Below are positions 18,867 to 29,145 of a DNA stretch of 64,000 nt, in pieces (position 1 is the first letter of the stretch; each line of letters begins with the position of its first letter). The translations under genes and the position numbers were made by a program. This DNA comes from Rahnella ecdela (GTDB taxonomy: Bacteria; Pseudomonadota; Gammaproteobacteria; Enterobacterales; Enterobacteriaceae), in contig NZ_JAFMOY010000127.1 of NCBI RefSeq assembly GCF_019049625.1, forward strand, positions 124,001 through 188,000. The letters are read 5' to 3'. The notes under the pieces are model-generated. The model saw nothing but the letters and a program-made list of their open reading frames with translations. It ran no database searches and was not told where the DNA came from.

Positions 18867-19282
18867 CTGCGGTCACTGCTTATTTCTGAGTTTCGCGGGA
18901 ATCTGGAATAGATCCTGCTTGTGGCCAGCCGAAGGCCTGCGGGATCTTTTTTATGGTGAGACTGACTTTGTACAGAAACGATCCCAACCGGTTGATCTAC
19001 AACCCGAGTGGTTAAATATTCGCCTGAGCAGTTTACAAGCAGTAAGTGTTGGTGTAAAAAACAGCGTTTTCTTTACGTGAACTTTCAGGCAAAATGCCCG
19101 ACCGCTGATACTTACCATGCAAAGCATGTGGGCACAGCCGGTTAAGTGGATGTACTGCCTTACAGCTATCTTGTAATGAGAAAGGTCATTTTAAACATGA
19201 TGAAAAACAGCTGGGCAATGGGTAATACAGCACGCACGGCGTTTCTGTATAGCGCTATTTTTGTTAACAAAAGCGGTGCAAT
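18867..19282. other. 416-bp intergenic region between fadJ and sixA
   Basis: It holds the fadJ terminator (18909-18952) and presumably the sixA promoter. A 32-codon frame from 19197 overlaps the sixA start and is not supported. Nothing else is recognised. Confidence 0.5.
18909..18952 (+). terminator. Rho-independent terminator after fadIJ
   Basis: AGATCCTGC (18910-18918) pairs with GCGGGATCT (18939-18947, one G-T pair), with an inner GGCC/GGCC stem in the loop, followed by T6. Confidence 0.8.
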
Positions 19283-19771
19283 ATGCAAGTTGTAATTATG
19301 CGTCACGGTGATGCAGTTCTCGAAGCTGCAAGCGACTCAGTTCGCCCGTTAAGCGAATGCGGATGTGACGAATCAGTACATATGGCGGCCTGGCTGAATG
19401 GTCGTGGCGTCAAAATTGATCGCGTTCTGGTCAGTCCGTACCTGCGTGCACAGCAGACGCTCGAAAAAGTTCGCCAGTGCCTGTCTCTGCCTGAAAACGT
19501 AGAAATTGATGTTCTCAAGGAACTGACCCCCGGCGGTGATCCTGCTCTGGTCGCCAGTGAACTGCAACATCTGGCGCTGACCGGCGTGAGTGCTGTACTG
19601 GTGGTTTCCCACCTGCCGCTGGTCGGTTATCTGATCGCAGAACTGTGTCCGGGTGTTTGCCCGCCGATGTTCGCCACTTCCGCGATGGCCAGTGTCGAGC
19701 TGAACGGTGAAACCGGGCAGGGGACTTTTGACTGGCAGTTCAGTCCATGCCAGGTCATGGCCAAAGTATAA
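19283..19771 (+). CDS. sixA: Phosphohistidine phosphatase SixA
   Basis: A 162-residue histidine-phosphatase superfamily member. The catalytic RHG motif is at residues 7-9 (MRHGDA, His8), and VVSHLPLVGYL supplies the second active-site His. SixA dephosphorylates phosphohistidine proteins, including the HPt domain of ArcB and the nitrogen-related phosphotransferase NPr. It lies between fadJ and smrB as in E. coli. An ERIC repeat begins 1-2 bp after its stop codon, so its mRNA 3' end carries that element. Confidence 0.94.
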   Translation: MQVVIMRHGDAVLEAASDSVRPLSECGCDESVHMAAWLNGRGVKIDRVLVSPYLRAQQTLEKVRQCLSLPENVEIDVLKELTPGGDPALVASELQHLALTGVSAVLVVSHLPLVGYLIAELCPGVCPPMFATSAMASVELNGETGQGTFDWQFSPCQVMAKV

Positions 19772-19772
19772 T

Positions 19773-19893
19773 CCCCGTCATACTTCGCATTGCAGATGCG
19801 TTGGCTGCGCTCACTTACCCCGGTCACATAGTTATCTATGCTCCCGGGGATGCGTTCACTTGCCGCCTTCCTGCAATCCGAATTATTTAGGGG
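19773..19893. repeat. ERIC (enterobacterial repetitive intergenic consensus) element
   Basis: A 121-bp imperfect palindrome flanked by CCCCGTCATACTTCGCATTG and its near-complement (GCAATCCGAATTATTTAGGG). Inside, GCGCTCACTTACCCCGGTCA and GCTCCCGGGGATGCGTTCAC are variants of the two conserved ERIC core arms used as ERIC-PCR primer sites. The sequence can fold as one long hairpin when transcribed with sixA. It marks the genome as enterobacterial and sits between convergent sixA and smrB. Confidence 0.88.
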
Positions 19894-19930
19894 ATCTGTT
19901 CTGAGACAGACAGTTCAGTGACTGACAAAA

Positions 19931-19960
19931 GAAAGGCACAGCTTCGGCTGTGCCTTTCTC
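19931..19960. terminator. Bidirectional terminator between sixA and smrB
   Basis: A perfect 12-bp stem GAAAGGCACAGC / GCTGTGCCTTTC closed by a TTCG tetraloop, with an A-rich left flank and T-rich right flank. It is placed between convergent genes. Confidence 0.85.
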
Positions 19961-19982
19961 GTTTCTGAGGGTTGGGGTGGGG

Positions 19983-20522
19983 TCAGCTGATTTTATCGTC
20001 CAGTTCGACCAGTACCAGCAGGGAGGCGGTGCCACCAAGTTCTTTGGGTGCCTGATGGAAGGCTTCAACGTCAGGATGCTGCGCCAGCCATAAAGGCGTT
20101 TGTTGCTTGAGAATATGCTTGCCGTGACCGTGCATCACGCAGGCGCAATGGACGTGTTCACGGCGGCAGGCGGCGATCAGCGCGCCCAGTTCCTGTTTGG
20201 CTTCTTTCTGCGTTAAACCGTGTAAATCGAGAAACAGCTCGGGCGAATAATCCCCGCGGCGTAATTTTTTCAATTCAAAATGACTGACGTCTGGCCGGAT
20301 ATGGCGAACCGGACCTTCTTCCTGCAACATTGGCTGGAATTCATCAGAAAAATAATAACTCGCGTCTACCTGCTCCTGAATCAGCTTTTTAGGTGACAGT
20401 TCCGCGACTTTTTTTCGCAGCGGCCGGTGCGTAATTGTATCGTTTTTCAGGCGCTTGACGCCCGGTACAGCCTCGCGGAATAACGCGGTTTCTTCCGGGC
20501 TGAGCAGGTGCTTTTTCTTCAT
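19983..20522 (-). CDS. smrB: Ribosome rescue factor SmrB (Smr-domain endonuclease)
   Basis: A 179-residue protein with a C-terminal Smr domain. The conserved [19 protein letters not shown] and [20 protein letters not shown] segments supply the DxH and HGxG catalytic/nucleic-acid motifs. SmrB cleaves mRNA between collided ribosomes to trigger rescue. I chose the ATG at 20522 because it gives the MKKK N-terminus of E. coli SmrB. An ATG one codon upstream (20525) and a TTG at 20546 are in frame, and no strong ribosome site decides among them. Divergent from prmB. Confidence 0.9.
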   Translation of the reverse strand: MKKKHLLSPEETALFREAVPGVKRLKNDTITHRPLRKKVAELSPKKLIQEQVDASYYFSDEFQPMLQEEGPVRHIRPDVSHFELKKLRRGDYSPELFLDLHGLTQKEAKQELGALIAACRREHVHCACVMHGHGKHILKQQTPLWLAQHPDVEAFHQAPKELGGTASLLVLVELDDKIS

Positions 20523-20725
20523 CATTTCTTCGTCATTTTCGCTCAATACTTACAGTGTACCTTCCGCTGCCCTGCGGTTTAAAGAAAACTCAGGGTTAAA
20601 TTCTTCGAGACATCGCGCAAGTGCGTTGACTAGCTGCTGATTTGTGGCGGGCTTCGTGGCAAACTATGCGGCAAATAATGGGTTAAACGTCTGTTAAAAA
20701 CCCGTGCACTGCCTGGAGAATCAAA

Positions 20726-21658
20726 TTGGACAAAATTTTCGTCGACGAAGCTGTCAGTGAACTGCATACCATTCAGGATATGCTGCGCTGGACCGTCAGC
20801 CGCCTGAACGCGGCCAATGTCTATTACGGTCACGGCACCGATAACCCGTGGGACGAAGCAGTGCAGCTGGTATTGCCAAGCGTGTTTTTGCCGCTGGACA
20901 TCCCTGAAGATATGCACACCGCCCGTCTGACTTCCAGCGAGCGCCACCGCATTGTTGAACGCGTGATCCGCCGCGTTAACGAACGTGTTCCGGTCGCTTA
21001 TCTGACCAACAAAGCCTGGTTCTGCGACATGGAATTTTATGTCGATGAACGCGTGCTGGTGCCACGTTCGCCGATTGGTGAGCTTATTAACAACCGCTTC
21101 GCCGGGATTTTGCAGGATAAACCGCAGCACATTCTCGATATGTGTACTGGCAGCGGTTGTATCGCTATCGCCTGTGCTTACGCATTCCCCGAAACCGAAG
21201 TGGACGCGGTCGACATTTCTGCCGACGCGTTGGCAGTGGCAGAACGTAACATCGACACGCACGGCATCGAAAACTGGGTAACGCCAATCCGTTCCGACCT
21301 GTTCCGCGAATTGCCTGCATTGCAGTACGACCTGATTGTGACCAATCCGCCATATGTCGATGAAGAAGATATGTCCGATTTGCCGCAGGAATATCGCCAC
21401 GAACCGGTTCTCGGCCTGGCTTCCGGCAGCGATGGCCTGAAACTGACCCGTCGCATTCTGGCCTGCGCGCCGGATTACCTGACGGATGACGGTGTGCTGG
21501 TTTGCGAAGTGGGTAACAGCATGGTGCATCTGATGGACCAGTACCCTGAGATCCCATTCACCTGGCTCGAGTTTGAAAACGGCGGCGACGGCGTCTTCAT
21601 GCTGACTAAACAGCAGCTGGTCGATTGCGCTGAACAATTTCGCGCATACCGCGACTGA
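20726..21658 (+). CDS. prmB: Ribosomal protein uL3 glutamine methyltransferase PrmB
   Basis: A 310-residue SAM-dependent methyltransferase. SAM motif I is [20 protein letters not shown] and the glutamine-binding motif is NPPY in [14 protein letters not shown]. It N5-methylates Gln150 of ribosomal protein uL3. The start is the TTG at 20726 ([10 protein letters not shown]-terminus, the E. coli start also being TTG), with TGGAGA 7 bp upstream. It lies directly before aroC, separated by a hairpin. Confidence 0.95.
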   Translation: MDKIFVDEAVSELHTIQDMLRWTVSRLNAANVYYGHGTDNPWDEAVQLVLPSVFLPLDIPEDMHTARLTSSERHRIVERVIRRVNERVPVAYLTNKAWFCDMEFYVDERVLVPRSPIGELINNRFAGILQDKPQHILDMCTGSGCIAIACAYAFPETEVDAVDISADALAVAERNIDTHGIENWVTPIRSDLFRELPALQYDLIVTNPPYVDEEDMSDLPQEYRHEPVLGLASGSDGLKLTRRILACAPDYLTDDGVLVCEVGNSMVHLMDQYPEIPFTWLEFENGGDGVFMLTKQQLVDCAEQFRAYRD

Positions 21659-21691
21659 TCGACAAAAGCTCGACTGAACGACATAAAACAC

Positions 21692-21716
21692 AATGACCGG
21701 ATCCTTGCCGGTCATT
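21692..21716. other. Stem-loop between prmB and aroC
   Basis: A perfect 9-bp stem AATGACCGG / CCGGTCATT with a 7-nt loop. On the plus strand it is followed by CAAAAAAA rather than T, so it is not a canonical terminator for prmB. It may modulate read-through into, or stabilise, the aroC message. Confidence 0.5.
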
Positions 21717-21752
21717 CAAAAAAATACTCTACATAATGGTTAAGGAGCCGTG

Positions 21753-22838
21753 ATGGCAGGGAACAGTATTGGGCAGTTTTTCCGCGTCACTACTTTTGGC
21801 GAATCCCACGGTGTGGCACTGGGCTGTATTATTGACGGCGTGCCGCCGGGCATTGCGCTGACTGAAGCAGACCTGCAACATGACCTCGACCGTCGTCGTC
21901 CGGGCACCTCGCGCTATACCACGCAGCGCCGCGAAGCCGACGAAGTGAAAATTCTCTCCGGGGTGTTTGAAGGCGTAACCACCGGCACCAGCATCGGTCT
22001 GATTATCCAGAATACCGATCAGCGTTCGCAGGATTACAGCGCGATCAAAGACGTGTTCCGACCAGGACATGCCGATTACACCTACGAGCAAAAGTACGGT
22101 GTGCGCGATTACCGTGGCGGTGGTCGTTCTTCTGCCCGTGAAACTGCCATGCGCGTGGCTGCCGGTGCGGTTGCCAAAAAATATCTGCTGGAAAAATTCG
22201 GCGTTAAAGTGCGCGGTTATATGTCCCAGATGGGCGATATCACCTGCGAACTGAAAGACTGGGATCTGGTCGAAACCAACCCGTTCTTCTGCCCGGATGA
22301 AAGCAAGCTGAAAGCGCTGGACGAACTGATGCGGGCCCTGAAAAAAGAAGGCGATTCGATTGGTGCCAAAATCACCGTCGTGGCAGATCACGTGCCGGTT
22401 GGACTTGGTGAGCCGGTTTTTGACCGTCTGGATGCCGATCTGGCGCACGCGCTGATGAGCATTAACGCAGTCAAAGGCGTAGAAATCGGTGACGGCTTTG
22501 CGGTGGTGAATAAACGCGGCAGCGAAAATCGTGACGAAATCACTCCGAATGGTTTCGAAAGCAATCACGCAGGCGGTATTCTCGGCGGGATCAGCAGCGG
22601 TCAGCCGGTTGTTGCCCATCTTGCGCTGAAACCGACTTCCAGCATCACCGTTCCGGGACGCACTATTAACCGTGAAGGCGAGCAGGTTGAGATGATCACC
22701 AAAGGCCGTCATGATCCCTGCGTCGGGATCCGCGCTGTGCCGATTGCCGAAGCGATGATGGCGATTGTGCTGATGGATCACTTATTACGTCAGCGCGCCC
22801 AGAACGGCGACGTTAATTCTTCCGTGCCACGCTGGTAA
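21753..22838 (+). CDS. aroC: Chorismate synthase AroC
   Basis: A 361-residue FMN-dependent enzyme that converts EPSP to chorismate, the last step of the shikimate pathway. Family signatures are present: [20 protein letters not shown] near the N-terminus, [14 protein letters not shown] in the middle and [18 protein letters not shown] near the C-terminus. The start is ATG 21753 (MAGNSIGQ), preceded by TAAGGAG at 21741-21747; a GTG at 21750 is also in frame. mepA starts 7 bp downstream. Confidence 0.97.
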   Translation: MAGNSIGQFFRVTTFGESHGVALGCIIDGVPPGIALTEADLQHDLDRRRPGTSRYTTQRREADEVKILSGVFEGVTTGTSIGLIIQNTDQRSQDYSAIKDVFRPGHADYTYEQKYGVRDYRGGGRSSARETAMRVAAGAVAKKYLLEKFGVKVRGYMSQMGDITCELKDWDLVETNPFFCPDESKLKALDELMRALKKEGDSIGAKITVVADHVPVGLGEPVFDRLDADLAHALMSINAVKGVEIGDGFAVVNKRGSENRDEITPNGFESNHAGGILGGISSGQPVVAHLALKPTSSITVPGRTINREGEQVEMITKGRHDPCVGIRAVPIAEAMMAIVLMDHLLRQRAQNGDVNSSVPRW

Positions 22839-22845
22839 GCCACTG

Positions 22846-23697
22846 ATGAAAACCTTATGCACAATTGTGGGGATAAAAGCCGTCAGCGCCGGTCTTCTGG
22901 CACTGGCGCTTTGCGCACCTGTGATGGCAGCAACGCCGTGGCAGAAAATTACGCATCCTGTCGCGGGCACGCCCGAAGCCATTGGCAGCTATGCCAACGG
23001 CTGTCAGGTGGGCGCTCAGCCATTACCGCTGAATTCACCGGATTATCAGGTGATGCGCACCGATCAGCGCCGCTATTTCGGGCAGCCGGATTTACTGGCC
23101 TTTATTACCCGTCTCGGTACGCAAGCGCAGCAAAAAGGCCTGGGCACCATGCTGGTCGGCGATATGGCGATGCCTGCGGGCGGGCGTTTCAGCAGTGGTC
23201 ACGCCAGCCATCAGTCAGGGCTGGATGTGGATATCTGGCTGCAACTGCCTCGCCAACGCTGGAGCGAGCAGATGCTGCTTAAACCGCAACCTATCGATCT
23301 GGTCAGTGCTAATGGCAAATCTATTGTGCCTAGCCAGTGGCAGCCACGGATTGAAACGCTGATCAAAATGGCTGCGCAGGATAAAGAAGTCGTGCGTATC
23401 TTCGTCAACCCGGCCATCAAGCAACAGCTTTGTCTGGATGCTGGAACCGATCGCGAATGGCTGCATAAAGTGCGTCCGTGGTTTGGTCATCGCGCGCATA
23501 TGCATGTTCGTCTGCGTTGTCCGGTCGGTAATCTCGAGTGTGAGAATCAGGCACCGCCGCCTCCGGGTGATGGTTGTGGCGCTGAACTGCAAAGCTGGTT
23601 CCTGCCACCGAAGCCAGGCAGCGGAACATCTGTGAAAAAAGAGCCACCTCCGTTACCGCCATCTTGTCAGGCGCTGCTGGATAAACACGTTCTTTAA
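22846..23697 (+). CDS. mepA: Penicillin-insensitive murein endopeptidase MepA
   Basis: A 283-residue periplasmic zinc endopeptidase (LAS/M74 type). The signal peptide ends at about residue 28 (PVMA). Zinc ligands are in [14 protein letters not shown] and [11 protein letters not shown]. It cleaves D-Ala-mDAP cross-links in peptidoglycan. Conserved cysteines ([34 protein letters not shown]) match the disulfides of E. coli MepA. It follows aroC by 7 bp, indicating co-transcription. Confidence 0.95.
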   Translation: MKTLCTIVGIKAVSAGLLALALCAPVMAATPWQKITHPVAGTPEAIGSYANGCQVGAQPLPLNSPDYQVMRTDQRRYFGQPDLLAFITRLGTQAQQKGLGTMLVGDMAMPAGGRFSSGHASHQSGLDVDIWLQLPRQRWSEQMLLKPQPIDLVSANGKSIVPSQWQPRIETLIKMAAQDKEVVRIFVNPAIKQQLCLDAGTDREWLHKVRPWFGHRAHMHVRLRCPVGNLECENQAPPPPGDGCGAELQSWFLPPKPGSGTSVKKEPPPLPPSCQALLDKHVL

Positions 23698-23743
23698 CAG
23701 GTTTCACTCACTCTTCGCCACGCATAGCGAGCTGACAGAAAAA

Positions 23744-24544
23744 ATGGACTGGTTGATTGTTGCCCCGTGGGTTTTGGTTGTTTTATTTTTCGTTGCACTG
23801 TTTGCCGGTTTCATTGATTCCATCGCAGGTGGCGGAGGGCTGATCAGCCTGCCAGCCCTGCTCGCGGCGGGTGTCCCGCCTGCTCAGGCGATTGCGACCA
23901 ATAAGCTTTCATCGATTGGCGGATCCTTTTCTGCCAGCCTGTATTTTGTGCGGCGTGGCGTGGTGGACCTCAACGATCAGAAGCTCAACATCGCCTGTAC
24001 GTTTGTCGGTTCGGTGATCGGCGCGATCCTTATCCAGCATCTGCGCGCAGATATGCTGCGCCAGATCCTGCCGCTGCTGATCATCTGCATCGGTTTATAT
24101 TTTTTACTGACCCCACGGCTTGGCGAAAGCGACCGGGCAAGACGCTTCAATGCGTTGCCGTATGCGCTGGTGGGCGGCGGTTGTGTCGGTTTCTATGACG
24201 GATTTTTTGGTCCAGGTGCCGGTTCTTTCTATGCGCTGGCTTTCGTGACGTTATGCGGGTTTAACCTGGCAAAAGCGACGGCCCATGCGAAAGTCCTGAA
24301 TTTCACCTCAAACCTGGGTGGCCTGATCTTCTTTATTCTGGGCGGGAAGGTGATTTGGGTGCTGGGATTTGTCATGGCAGCCGGGCAATTTATCGGCGCA
24401 CGACTTGGCGCACGCATGGTGCTCACCAAAGGCCAGAAGATGATCCGCCCGATGGTGGTTGTCGTTTCGGTGGTGATGAGCTGCAAACTGATTTATGACA
24501 ATCATGGCGCAGAAATCCACCAGTGGTTAAGCCTGCATTTATAA
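23744..24544 (+). CDS. yfcA: TSUP (TauE/SafE) family membrane protein YfcA
   Basis: A 266-residue protein with about eight hydrophobic helices. It has the family's internal repeat with glycine-rich starts (FAGFIDSIAGGGGLISLPALLAAGV and GFYDGFFGPGAGSFYALAFV). TSUP proteins are implicated in transport of sulfite, sulfoacetate or other sulfur-containing anions; the YfcA substrate is unknown. It lies 46 bp after mepA and before epmC, as in E. coli. Confidence 0.9.
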   Translation: MDWLIVAPWVLVVLFFVALFAGFIDSIAGGGGLISLPALLAAGVPPAQAIATNKLSSIGGSFSASLYFVRRGVVDLNDQKLNIACTFVGSVIGAILIQHLRADMLRQILPLLIICIGLYFLLTPRLGESDRARRFNALPYALVGGGCVGFYDGFFGPGAGSFYALAFVTLCGFNLAKATAHAKVLNFTSNLGGLIFFILGGKVIWVLGFVMAAGQFIGARLGARMVLTKGQKMIRPMVVVVSVVMSCKLIYDNHGAEIHQWLSLHL

Positions 24545-24643
24545 TGTCATGAGCAGCAAAATGCTTGCCTGAGGTCATGAAATCGGGTGTTTAAACAAGG
24601 GTATATTGTCGCCCTTTCTCACTTACTGAGTTTCACAGCTTTT

Positions 24644-25201
24644 ATGTCTGATTCGACTGCAACACATAACTATCATCAATTGATCGACATTTTTGACTCC
24701 TGTTTCTTTGAGGAATTTAACGTTCGCCTTTTGAAAGGTGACGACGAACCGATCTATCTGCCTGCTGATGAACAAGAACCGTTTAACCGCATTGTGTTCG
24801 CACACGGTTATTACGCCAGCGGCATGCATGAGATTTCCCACTGGTGCGTGGCCGGTGCCGAACGCCATAAGCTGGTGGATTTCGGATACTGGTACTGCCC
24901 GGATGGTCGTGACGCACAAACGCAAAGCGAATTTGAGAAAGTGGAAATCAAACCACAATCTTACGAATGGTTGTTCTGCGCGGCGGCAGGTTTTAATTTC
25001 AACGTCAGCTGCGACAATCTGAGTGGCGATTGCGAGCCTGATCGCGTGGGTTTCCAGAACAAAGTGCGCGAAGAAGTGCTGCGCATGCTGGAGCAGGGCA
25101 TTCCGGAAAGACCGGCACGCTTTATTAAAGCGTTACAATCGTTTTACAATACGGCCCCTTTGACGCCTGCAGATTTCCCTGCATTGCAGCCGATCGAATA
25201 A
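24644..25201 (+). CDS. epmC: Elongation factor P hydroxylase EpmC
   Basis: A 185-residue protein matching E. coli YfcM/EpmC: DSCFFEEFNVRLLKGDDEPIY, RIVFAHGYYASGMHEISHWC with the HExxH-like HEISH metal-binding motif, VDFGYWYCPDGRDAQTQSEFE, and IPERPARFIKALQ. It hydroxylates the beta-lysylated lysine of EF-P after EpmA/EpmB. I placed the start at ATG 24644 by homology; a GTG at 24587 gives a longer form with a non-homologous hydrophobic N-terminus. The ribosome site is weak at both. Confidence 0.9.
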   Translation: MSDSTATHNYHQLIDIFDSCFFEEFNVRLLKGDDEPIYLPADEQEPFNRIVFAHGYYASGMHEISHWCVAGAERHKLVDFGYWYCPDGRDAQTQSEFEKVEIKPQSYEWLFCAAAGFNFNVSCDNLSGDCEPDRVGFQNKVREEVLRMLEQGIPERPARFIKALQSFYNTAPLTPADFPALQPIE

Positions 25202-25225
25202 GAACTGAACACGAGAGGAAAAGTA

Positions 25226-25504
25226 ATGATCGCAGAATTTGAAACGCGGATTTTAACGCTGATCGACGACATGGTCGAAAGCGCCAGCGACGATGAGTTA
25301 TTTGCCAGTGGCTATCTGCGAGGCCACCTGACAGTCGCTGTGGCAGAAGCGGAAGAAAACGGTGAGCACACCGCCGAAGCGCTGAAAATTCGTGTTCAGG
25401 ATGGTTTGAATAAAGCGATTCAGGCCGGTGAGCTTTCACCGCGCGATCAGGCCTTAGTACAGGGGATGTGGGAGAATTTGTATCAGGCGTCCCTGCCACA
25501 GTAA
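25226..25504 (+). CDS. yfcL: YfcL family protein
   Basis: A 92-residue acidic, helical, soluble protein. [40 protein letters not shown] and [19 protein letters not shown] are nearly identical in position to E. coli YfcL. Function unknown. It follows epmC by 24 bp with an AGAGGAAA ribosome site and is the last gene of the aroC-mepA-yfcA-epmC-yfcL series before a terminator. Confidence 0.9.
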   Translation: MIAEFETRILTLIDDMVESASDDELFASGYLRGHLTVAVAEAEENGEHTAEALKIRVQDGLNKAIQAGELSPRDQALVQGMWENLYQASLPQ

Positions 25505-25524
25505 GCTCTTACTTCGGCAATAAA

Positions 25525-25558
25525 AGCGCAGCGACGGGTTAACCGGCTGCGTTTTTTT
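25525..25558 (+). terminator. Terminator after yfcL (convergent with mnmC)
   Basis: CGCAG at 25528-25532 pairs with CTGCG at 25547-25551, with inner pairing around GGGTTAACC, followed by T7. Confidence 0.8.
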
Positions 25559-25578
25559 ATTGCCTGAGGTGGGGCAGA

Positions 25579-27621
25579 TTAATGCGATTCGACCGGACGC
25601 CCTTTAAGCAATTTTCTGACCCACATGCGGTTCGGATTGAGTGCCGCCAGCGTTTCACTGTCCAGAGGTATTGGCTCACCGGCAATCTGAGCGGCCAGAA
25701 TTTCTGCACCGAGCGGCGCGGAACTCAGCCCGCGTGAGCCGAGCGCCCCAAGCAGAAACAGATTTTCGTATACCGGTGCAGGCGCAACCGGTCGATGGCG
25801 CTGAACGTCCAGATCCAGCTTTTTGTAACTTTCCAGCAGCGCGTCATAATCAGACACAGAGCCTATCATTGGCAGGTGGTCCCTTGTGGCACAGCGGACA
25901 CCGTTGCGTGCTTCACCTTCACTCACATCCACGTCATGCGGCCATTGCTGTTCCGGCAGACAGTTGATCAGACGCTGGCGGTTTTCCAGCTGGTCGTCGT
26001 CACGGTAATCCGTACATTTATCTGCGCGGTGATAGCTTGCGCCAATGCAATGATGCTGATTTTGCGGACTGACCGGCGTCATATAACCGTCGTAGCACAG
26101 CACCTGTTTCAGCTTGATCAGCGCCGGTGTGGTTGGAATATGAGAAACCTGACCGCTGACTGCGTAAACCGGCAGTTTTTCAGTCTGGCTGAAATCCGTA
26201 ATGTCCGCACCGTTCGCCAGCACTACCGCCTGATGACGGGCCGTATGGCCGTCGGCAAAGGTCAGCGTCCATTGTGAGTCTGCGTCAGATTCTAGTGCGG
26301 TCACGCGCTGGCAATAATGCACGGTTAATCCCTGTGTTTCGGCCAGCGCTATAAGCGATGCGGTCAGCTCTGCCGGGCACAGCCACGCGCCGAGCGGATA
26401 CGTGATGCCGCCACTGCCGCACGGTAATCCGCACATCGCTTCCACATCTTCTTCGCTCAGTCCTTTTGCCAGTTCTTCCGGCCATCCACCTTTGAGTATG
26501 CCGTCAATTTTGCCCTGACTTTTTTCGTCATAACCGAGCTGCGTCACGCCACTCCAGCCGTGATCGAAAGGCACATCCAGCTTTTCCAGCTGCGCATACT
26601 GACGGCGGGCGAAGGTGAAGGCGTGCGCAAAGAAGTTTTCCAGCGTGTCGCCACGGCCATTCAGCAGCGGATAGACCGCACCCTGACGGTTACCGGAAGC
26701 GCCGAGCGCCGGTTTTTCATCCGCACAGTACAGCGTGACCGAATAACCACGACGCAGTAACGCCAGCGACAATACGGCGCTGGCGACGCCACCTCCCGAC
26801 ACCGCAAATTCTTTCGCATTTTTCGCCGCCGGGCGCACATACCACGGCGCGGGATGCGGTACATCAATTCCTGCCGGCCTTTCTGCTGGTATAAAGCCGG
26901 CTAACATGTGTCGCTTTTCGCCGAAACCCGGCACTTTAGCGATGTCAAAACCCGCGTCCTGCAACCCGCGGCGCACGAAACCGGCCACGGTAAATGTCGC
27001 GAAGGTGCCTTCCGTACGGGTCATTTTTGCCATCGAACGGAATAAATCTTCGGTCCACATGTCAGGGTTTTTGGAAGGCGCGAAGCCATCAAGAAACCAG
27101 GCGTCGACCTGCTGATTCATACTGGTGTCACATGCGGGCAGCAGGGTAGTCACATCGCCGAACCACAGGTCGAGCGTGATGCGCCCGCCCGCCAGCAACA
27201 GGCGGTGACAACCGGAAAAAGCCATCGGCCATTGTTCGCAAAGTTGCGCGGAATAGGCGGCAAGTTCAGGCCATTGCGTGTGGGCGGTCGCGAGGTCGCG
27301 GGCGGACAGCGGGAACTTCTCATAGCTGATGAAATGCAGGCGTTGTAGCACGGCGTCGGGATGTTCCTCGCAAAAAGCATCGAAGGCCTGCCACAGCGAC
27401 AGAAAATTCAGGCCGGTACCAAAACCGGTCTCGGCAATGATACACAGCGGGCGAGGGTGACTGGCAAAACGTGCCGGGAAATGATTGCCGTTGAGAAAAA
27501 CATGCCGCGTTTCCAGCAGGCCGCTCTGATTGGAAAAATAGACGTCATCAAAATGTCGGGAAACAGGTGTACCCTGTTCGTTCCAGCTTAATTCAGCGGG
27601 CGTGATCGGGTTATGGCTCAC
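25579..27621 (-). CDS. mnmC: Bifunctional tRNA wobble-uridine modification enzyme MnmC
   Basis: A 680-residue fusion. The N-terminal SAM-dependent methyltransferase domain (MnmC2) has [12 protein letters not shown] and [17 protein letters not shown]. The C-terminal FAD-dependent oxidase domain (MnmC1) starts at about residue 270 with [18 protein letters not shown] and ends with [20 protein letters not shown]. Together they convert cmnm5(s2)U34 to mnm5(s2)U34. The start is GTG 27621 ([10 protein letters not shown]), with GAGAG 6 bp upstream; a frame opening at 27681 runs into the fabB promoter. Divergent from fabB. Confidence 0.94.
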   Translation of the reverse strand: MSHNPITPAELSWNEQGTPVSRHFDDVYFSNQSGLLETRHVFLNGNHFPARFASHPRPLCIIAETGFGTGLNFLSLWQAFDAFCEEHPDAVLQRLHFISYEKFPLSARDLATAHTQWPELAAYSAQLCEQWPMAFSGCHRLLLAGGRITLDLWFGDVTTLLPACDTSMNQQVDAWFLDGFAPSKNPDMWTEDLFRSMAKMTRTEGTFATFTVAGFVRRGLQDAGFDIAKVPGFGEKRHMLAGFIPAERPAGIDVPHPAPWYVRPAAKNAKEFAVSGGGVASAVLSLALLRRGYSVTLYCADEKPALGASGNRQGAVYPLLNGRGDTLENFFAHAFTFARRQYAQLEKLDVPFDHGWSGVTQLGYDEKSQGKIDGILKGGWPEELAKGLSEEDVEAMCGLPCGSGGITYPLGAWLCPAELTASLIALAETQGLTVHYCQRVTALESDADSQWTLTFADGHTARHQAVVLANGADITDFSQTEKLPVYAVSGQVSHIPTTPALIKLKQVLCYDGYMTPVSPQNQHHCIGASYHRADKCTDYRDDDQLENRQRLINCLPEQQWPHDVDVSEGEARNGVRCATRDHLPMIGSVSDYDALLESYKKLDLDVQRHRPVAPAPVYENLFLLGALGSRGLSSAPLGAEILAAQIAGEPIPLDSETLAALNPNRMWVRKLLKGRPVESH

Positions 27622-27707
27622 GTGAAACTCTCTCAGTTCAAGGCGATGCCGGAGTTTAACGCTGCGTCTGACCCTGCGCAAATTTACTACGATTTACATA
27701 AGGAATT

Positions 27708-27724
27708 GCTGATCGGACTTGTTC
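27708..27724 (+). promoter_or_regulatory. FadR-like activator site upstream of fabB
   Basis: GCTGATCGGACTTGTTC matches the FadR consensus (CTGGTCGGACNTGTT) with one change in the core. FadR activates fabB in E. coli. It lies about 70 bp upstream of the fabB ATG and directly abuts the FabR palindrome. Confidence 0.7.
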
Positions 27725-27725
27725 G

Positions 27726-27741
27726 GCGTACAACTGTACGC
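27726..27741. promoter_or_regulatory. FabR-like operator upstream of fabB
   Basis: GCGTACAACTGTACGC is palindromic (GCGTACA/TGTACGC) and matches the FabR operator type found at fabA and fabB, where FabR represses unsaturated fatty acid synthesis according to acyl-thioester pools. Confidence 0.75.
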
Positions 27742-27790
27742 TAGAGTGCGTGACGAAATCCCAAATGGTGAATAGTACAAGAGGTATTAA

Positions 27791-29011
27791 ATGAAACGTG
27801 CAGTGATTACTGGCCTGGGTATCATCTCGAGCATCGGTAACAACAAGCAGGAAGTTCTTGCATCTCTGCAGGAAGGTCGCTCTGGGATCACCTTCTCGCA
27901 AGAGCTGAAAGATGCCGGGATGCGTAGTCACGTCTGGGGTGATGTCAAATTAGACACCGCAGGCCTTATCGATCGTAAGATTGTGCGTTTCATGAGTGAT
28001 GCCTCGATCTACGCTTACCTTTCCATGCAACAGGCGATTGAAGACTCCGGTCTGACCCCTGAAATGGTTTCCAACGAACGTACCGGCCTGATTGCAGGTT
28101 CCGGCGGCGGTTCACCACGCAACCAGGTTGCGGGTTCCGACGGTATGCGTGCCAAAGGCCTGCGCGGCGTTGGTCCATACATGGTGACGAAAGCGATGGC
28201 ATCCGGCGTTTCTGCCTGCCTCGCAACTCCGTTCAAAATTCGCGGTGTTAACTATTCCATCAGCTCTGCCTGCGCCACCTCTGCACACTGCATCGGTAAT
28301 GCGGTAGAAATGATCCAGCTGGGCAAACAGGACGTTGTGTTTGCAGGCGGCGGTGAAGAACTGTGCTGGGAAATGGCGTGTGAATTCGACGCAATGGGCG
28401 CACTGTCCACCAGCTACAATGAAACGCCAGACAAAGCTTCCCGTACCTACGACAAAGCGCGCGACGGTTTCGTTATTGCAGGCGGCGGCGGTATGGTTGT
28501 TGTCGAAGAGCTGGAACACGCTCTGGCACGTGGCGCACACATCTACGCAGAAATCGTTGGCTACGGCGCAACGTCTGACGGCGCAGACATGGTAGCTCCA
28601 TCTGGCGAAGGCGCAGTACGTTGCATGAAAATCGCAATGAATGGCGTTGATACCCCAATCGATTACGTTAACGTGCACGGGACTTCTACTCCGGTCGGCG
28701 ACGTGAAAGAACTGGGCGCTATCCGTGAAGTGTTCGGCGATAAAACTCCGGCGCTGTCTTCTACCAAAGCCATGACAGGTCACTCTCTGGGTGCCGCAGG
28801 GGTTCAGGAAGCCATCTACACTTTGCTGATGGCTGAGCATGGCTTCATCGCGCCAAGCATTAACATCGAAAACCTCGATGAGCAGGCAGAAGGCATGGAC
28901 ATCATCACTAAACCGACTCAGCGCGAGCTGACAACTGTGATGTCCAACAGCTTCGGCTTCGGTGGCACTAACGCCACGCTGGTAATGCGTAAGCTGAAAA
29001 ACGACAAATAA
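27791..29011 (+). CDS. fabB: 3-oxoacyl-[ACP] synthase I FabB
   Basis: A 406-residue ketoacyl synthase of the thiolase fold. The nucleophilic Cys lies in [13 protein letters not shown], with catalytic histidines in [12 protein letters not shown] and [10 protein letters not shown], and a C-terminal [13 protein letters not shown]. It elongates cis-3-decenoyl-ACP and is essential for unsaturated fatty acids. The start has AGAGG 7 bp upstream. It is monocistronic with a good terminator. Confidence 0.97.
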   Translation: MKRAVITGLGIISSIGNNKQEVLASLQEGRSGITFSQELKDAGMRSHVWGDVKLDTAGLIDRKIVRFMSDASIYAYLSMQQAIEDSGLTPEMVSNERTGLIAGSGGGSPRNQVAGSDGMRAKGLRGVGPYMVTKAMASGVSACLATPFKIRGVNYSISSACATSAHCIGNAVEMIQLGKQDVVFAGGGEELCWEMACEFDAMGALSTSYNETPDKASRTYDKARDGFVIAGGGGMVVVEELEHALARGAHIYAEIVGYGATSDGADMVAPSGEGAVRCMKIAMNGVDTPIDYVNVHGTSTPVGDVKELGAIREVFGDKTPALSSTKAMTGHSLGAAGVQEAIYTLLMAEHGFIAPSINIENLDEQAEGMDIITKPTQRELTTVMSNSFGFGGTNATLVMRKLKNDK

Positions 29012-29035
29012 TTCCTGTCGTTAAATCTTTACCCT

Positions 29036-29062
29036 AAAAGCCCGTTTAATACGGGCTTTTTT
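29036..29062 (+). terminator. Rho-independent terminator after fabB
   Basis: A 10-bp stem AAAAGCCCGT / ACGGGCTTTT with a TTAAT loop, followed by T residues. Confidence 0.92.
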
Positions 29063-29145
29063 GCGTCTGTCGTTTTATCCCTTCTGTTCTATTTCAACAA
29101 TTCAGGTACAATTTCGCCGCTTCTTATTTTCACCTTGTTGACATA

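Noticed and set aside
18763-19080. 105-codon ORF over the fadJ 3' end
   Set aside because: It is out of frame with fadJ, crosses its terminator, and shows no recognisable domain.
19197-19295. 32-codon ORF before sixA
   Set aside because: It overlaps the sixA start out of frame, has no clear ribosome site and looks like leader sequence.
20630-22781. Long minus-strand ORFs (361 and 350 codons) opposite prmB and aroC
   Set aside because: They are antisense shadows of two clearly recognised genes and have no recognisable family, ribosome site or signal.
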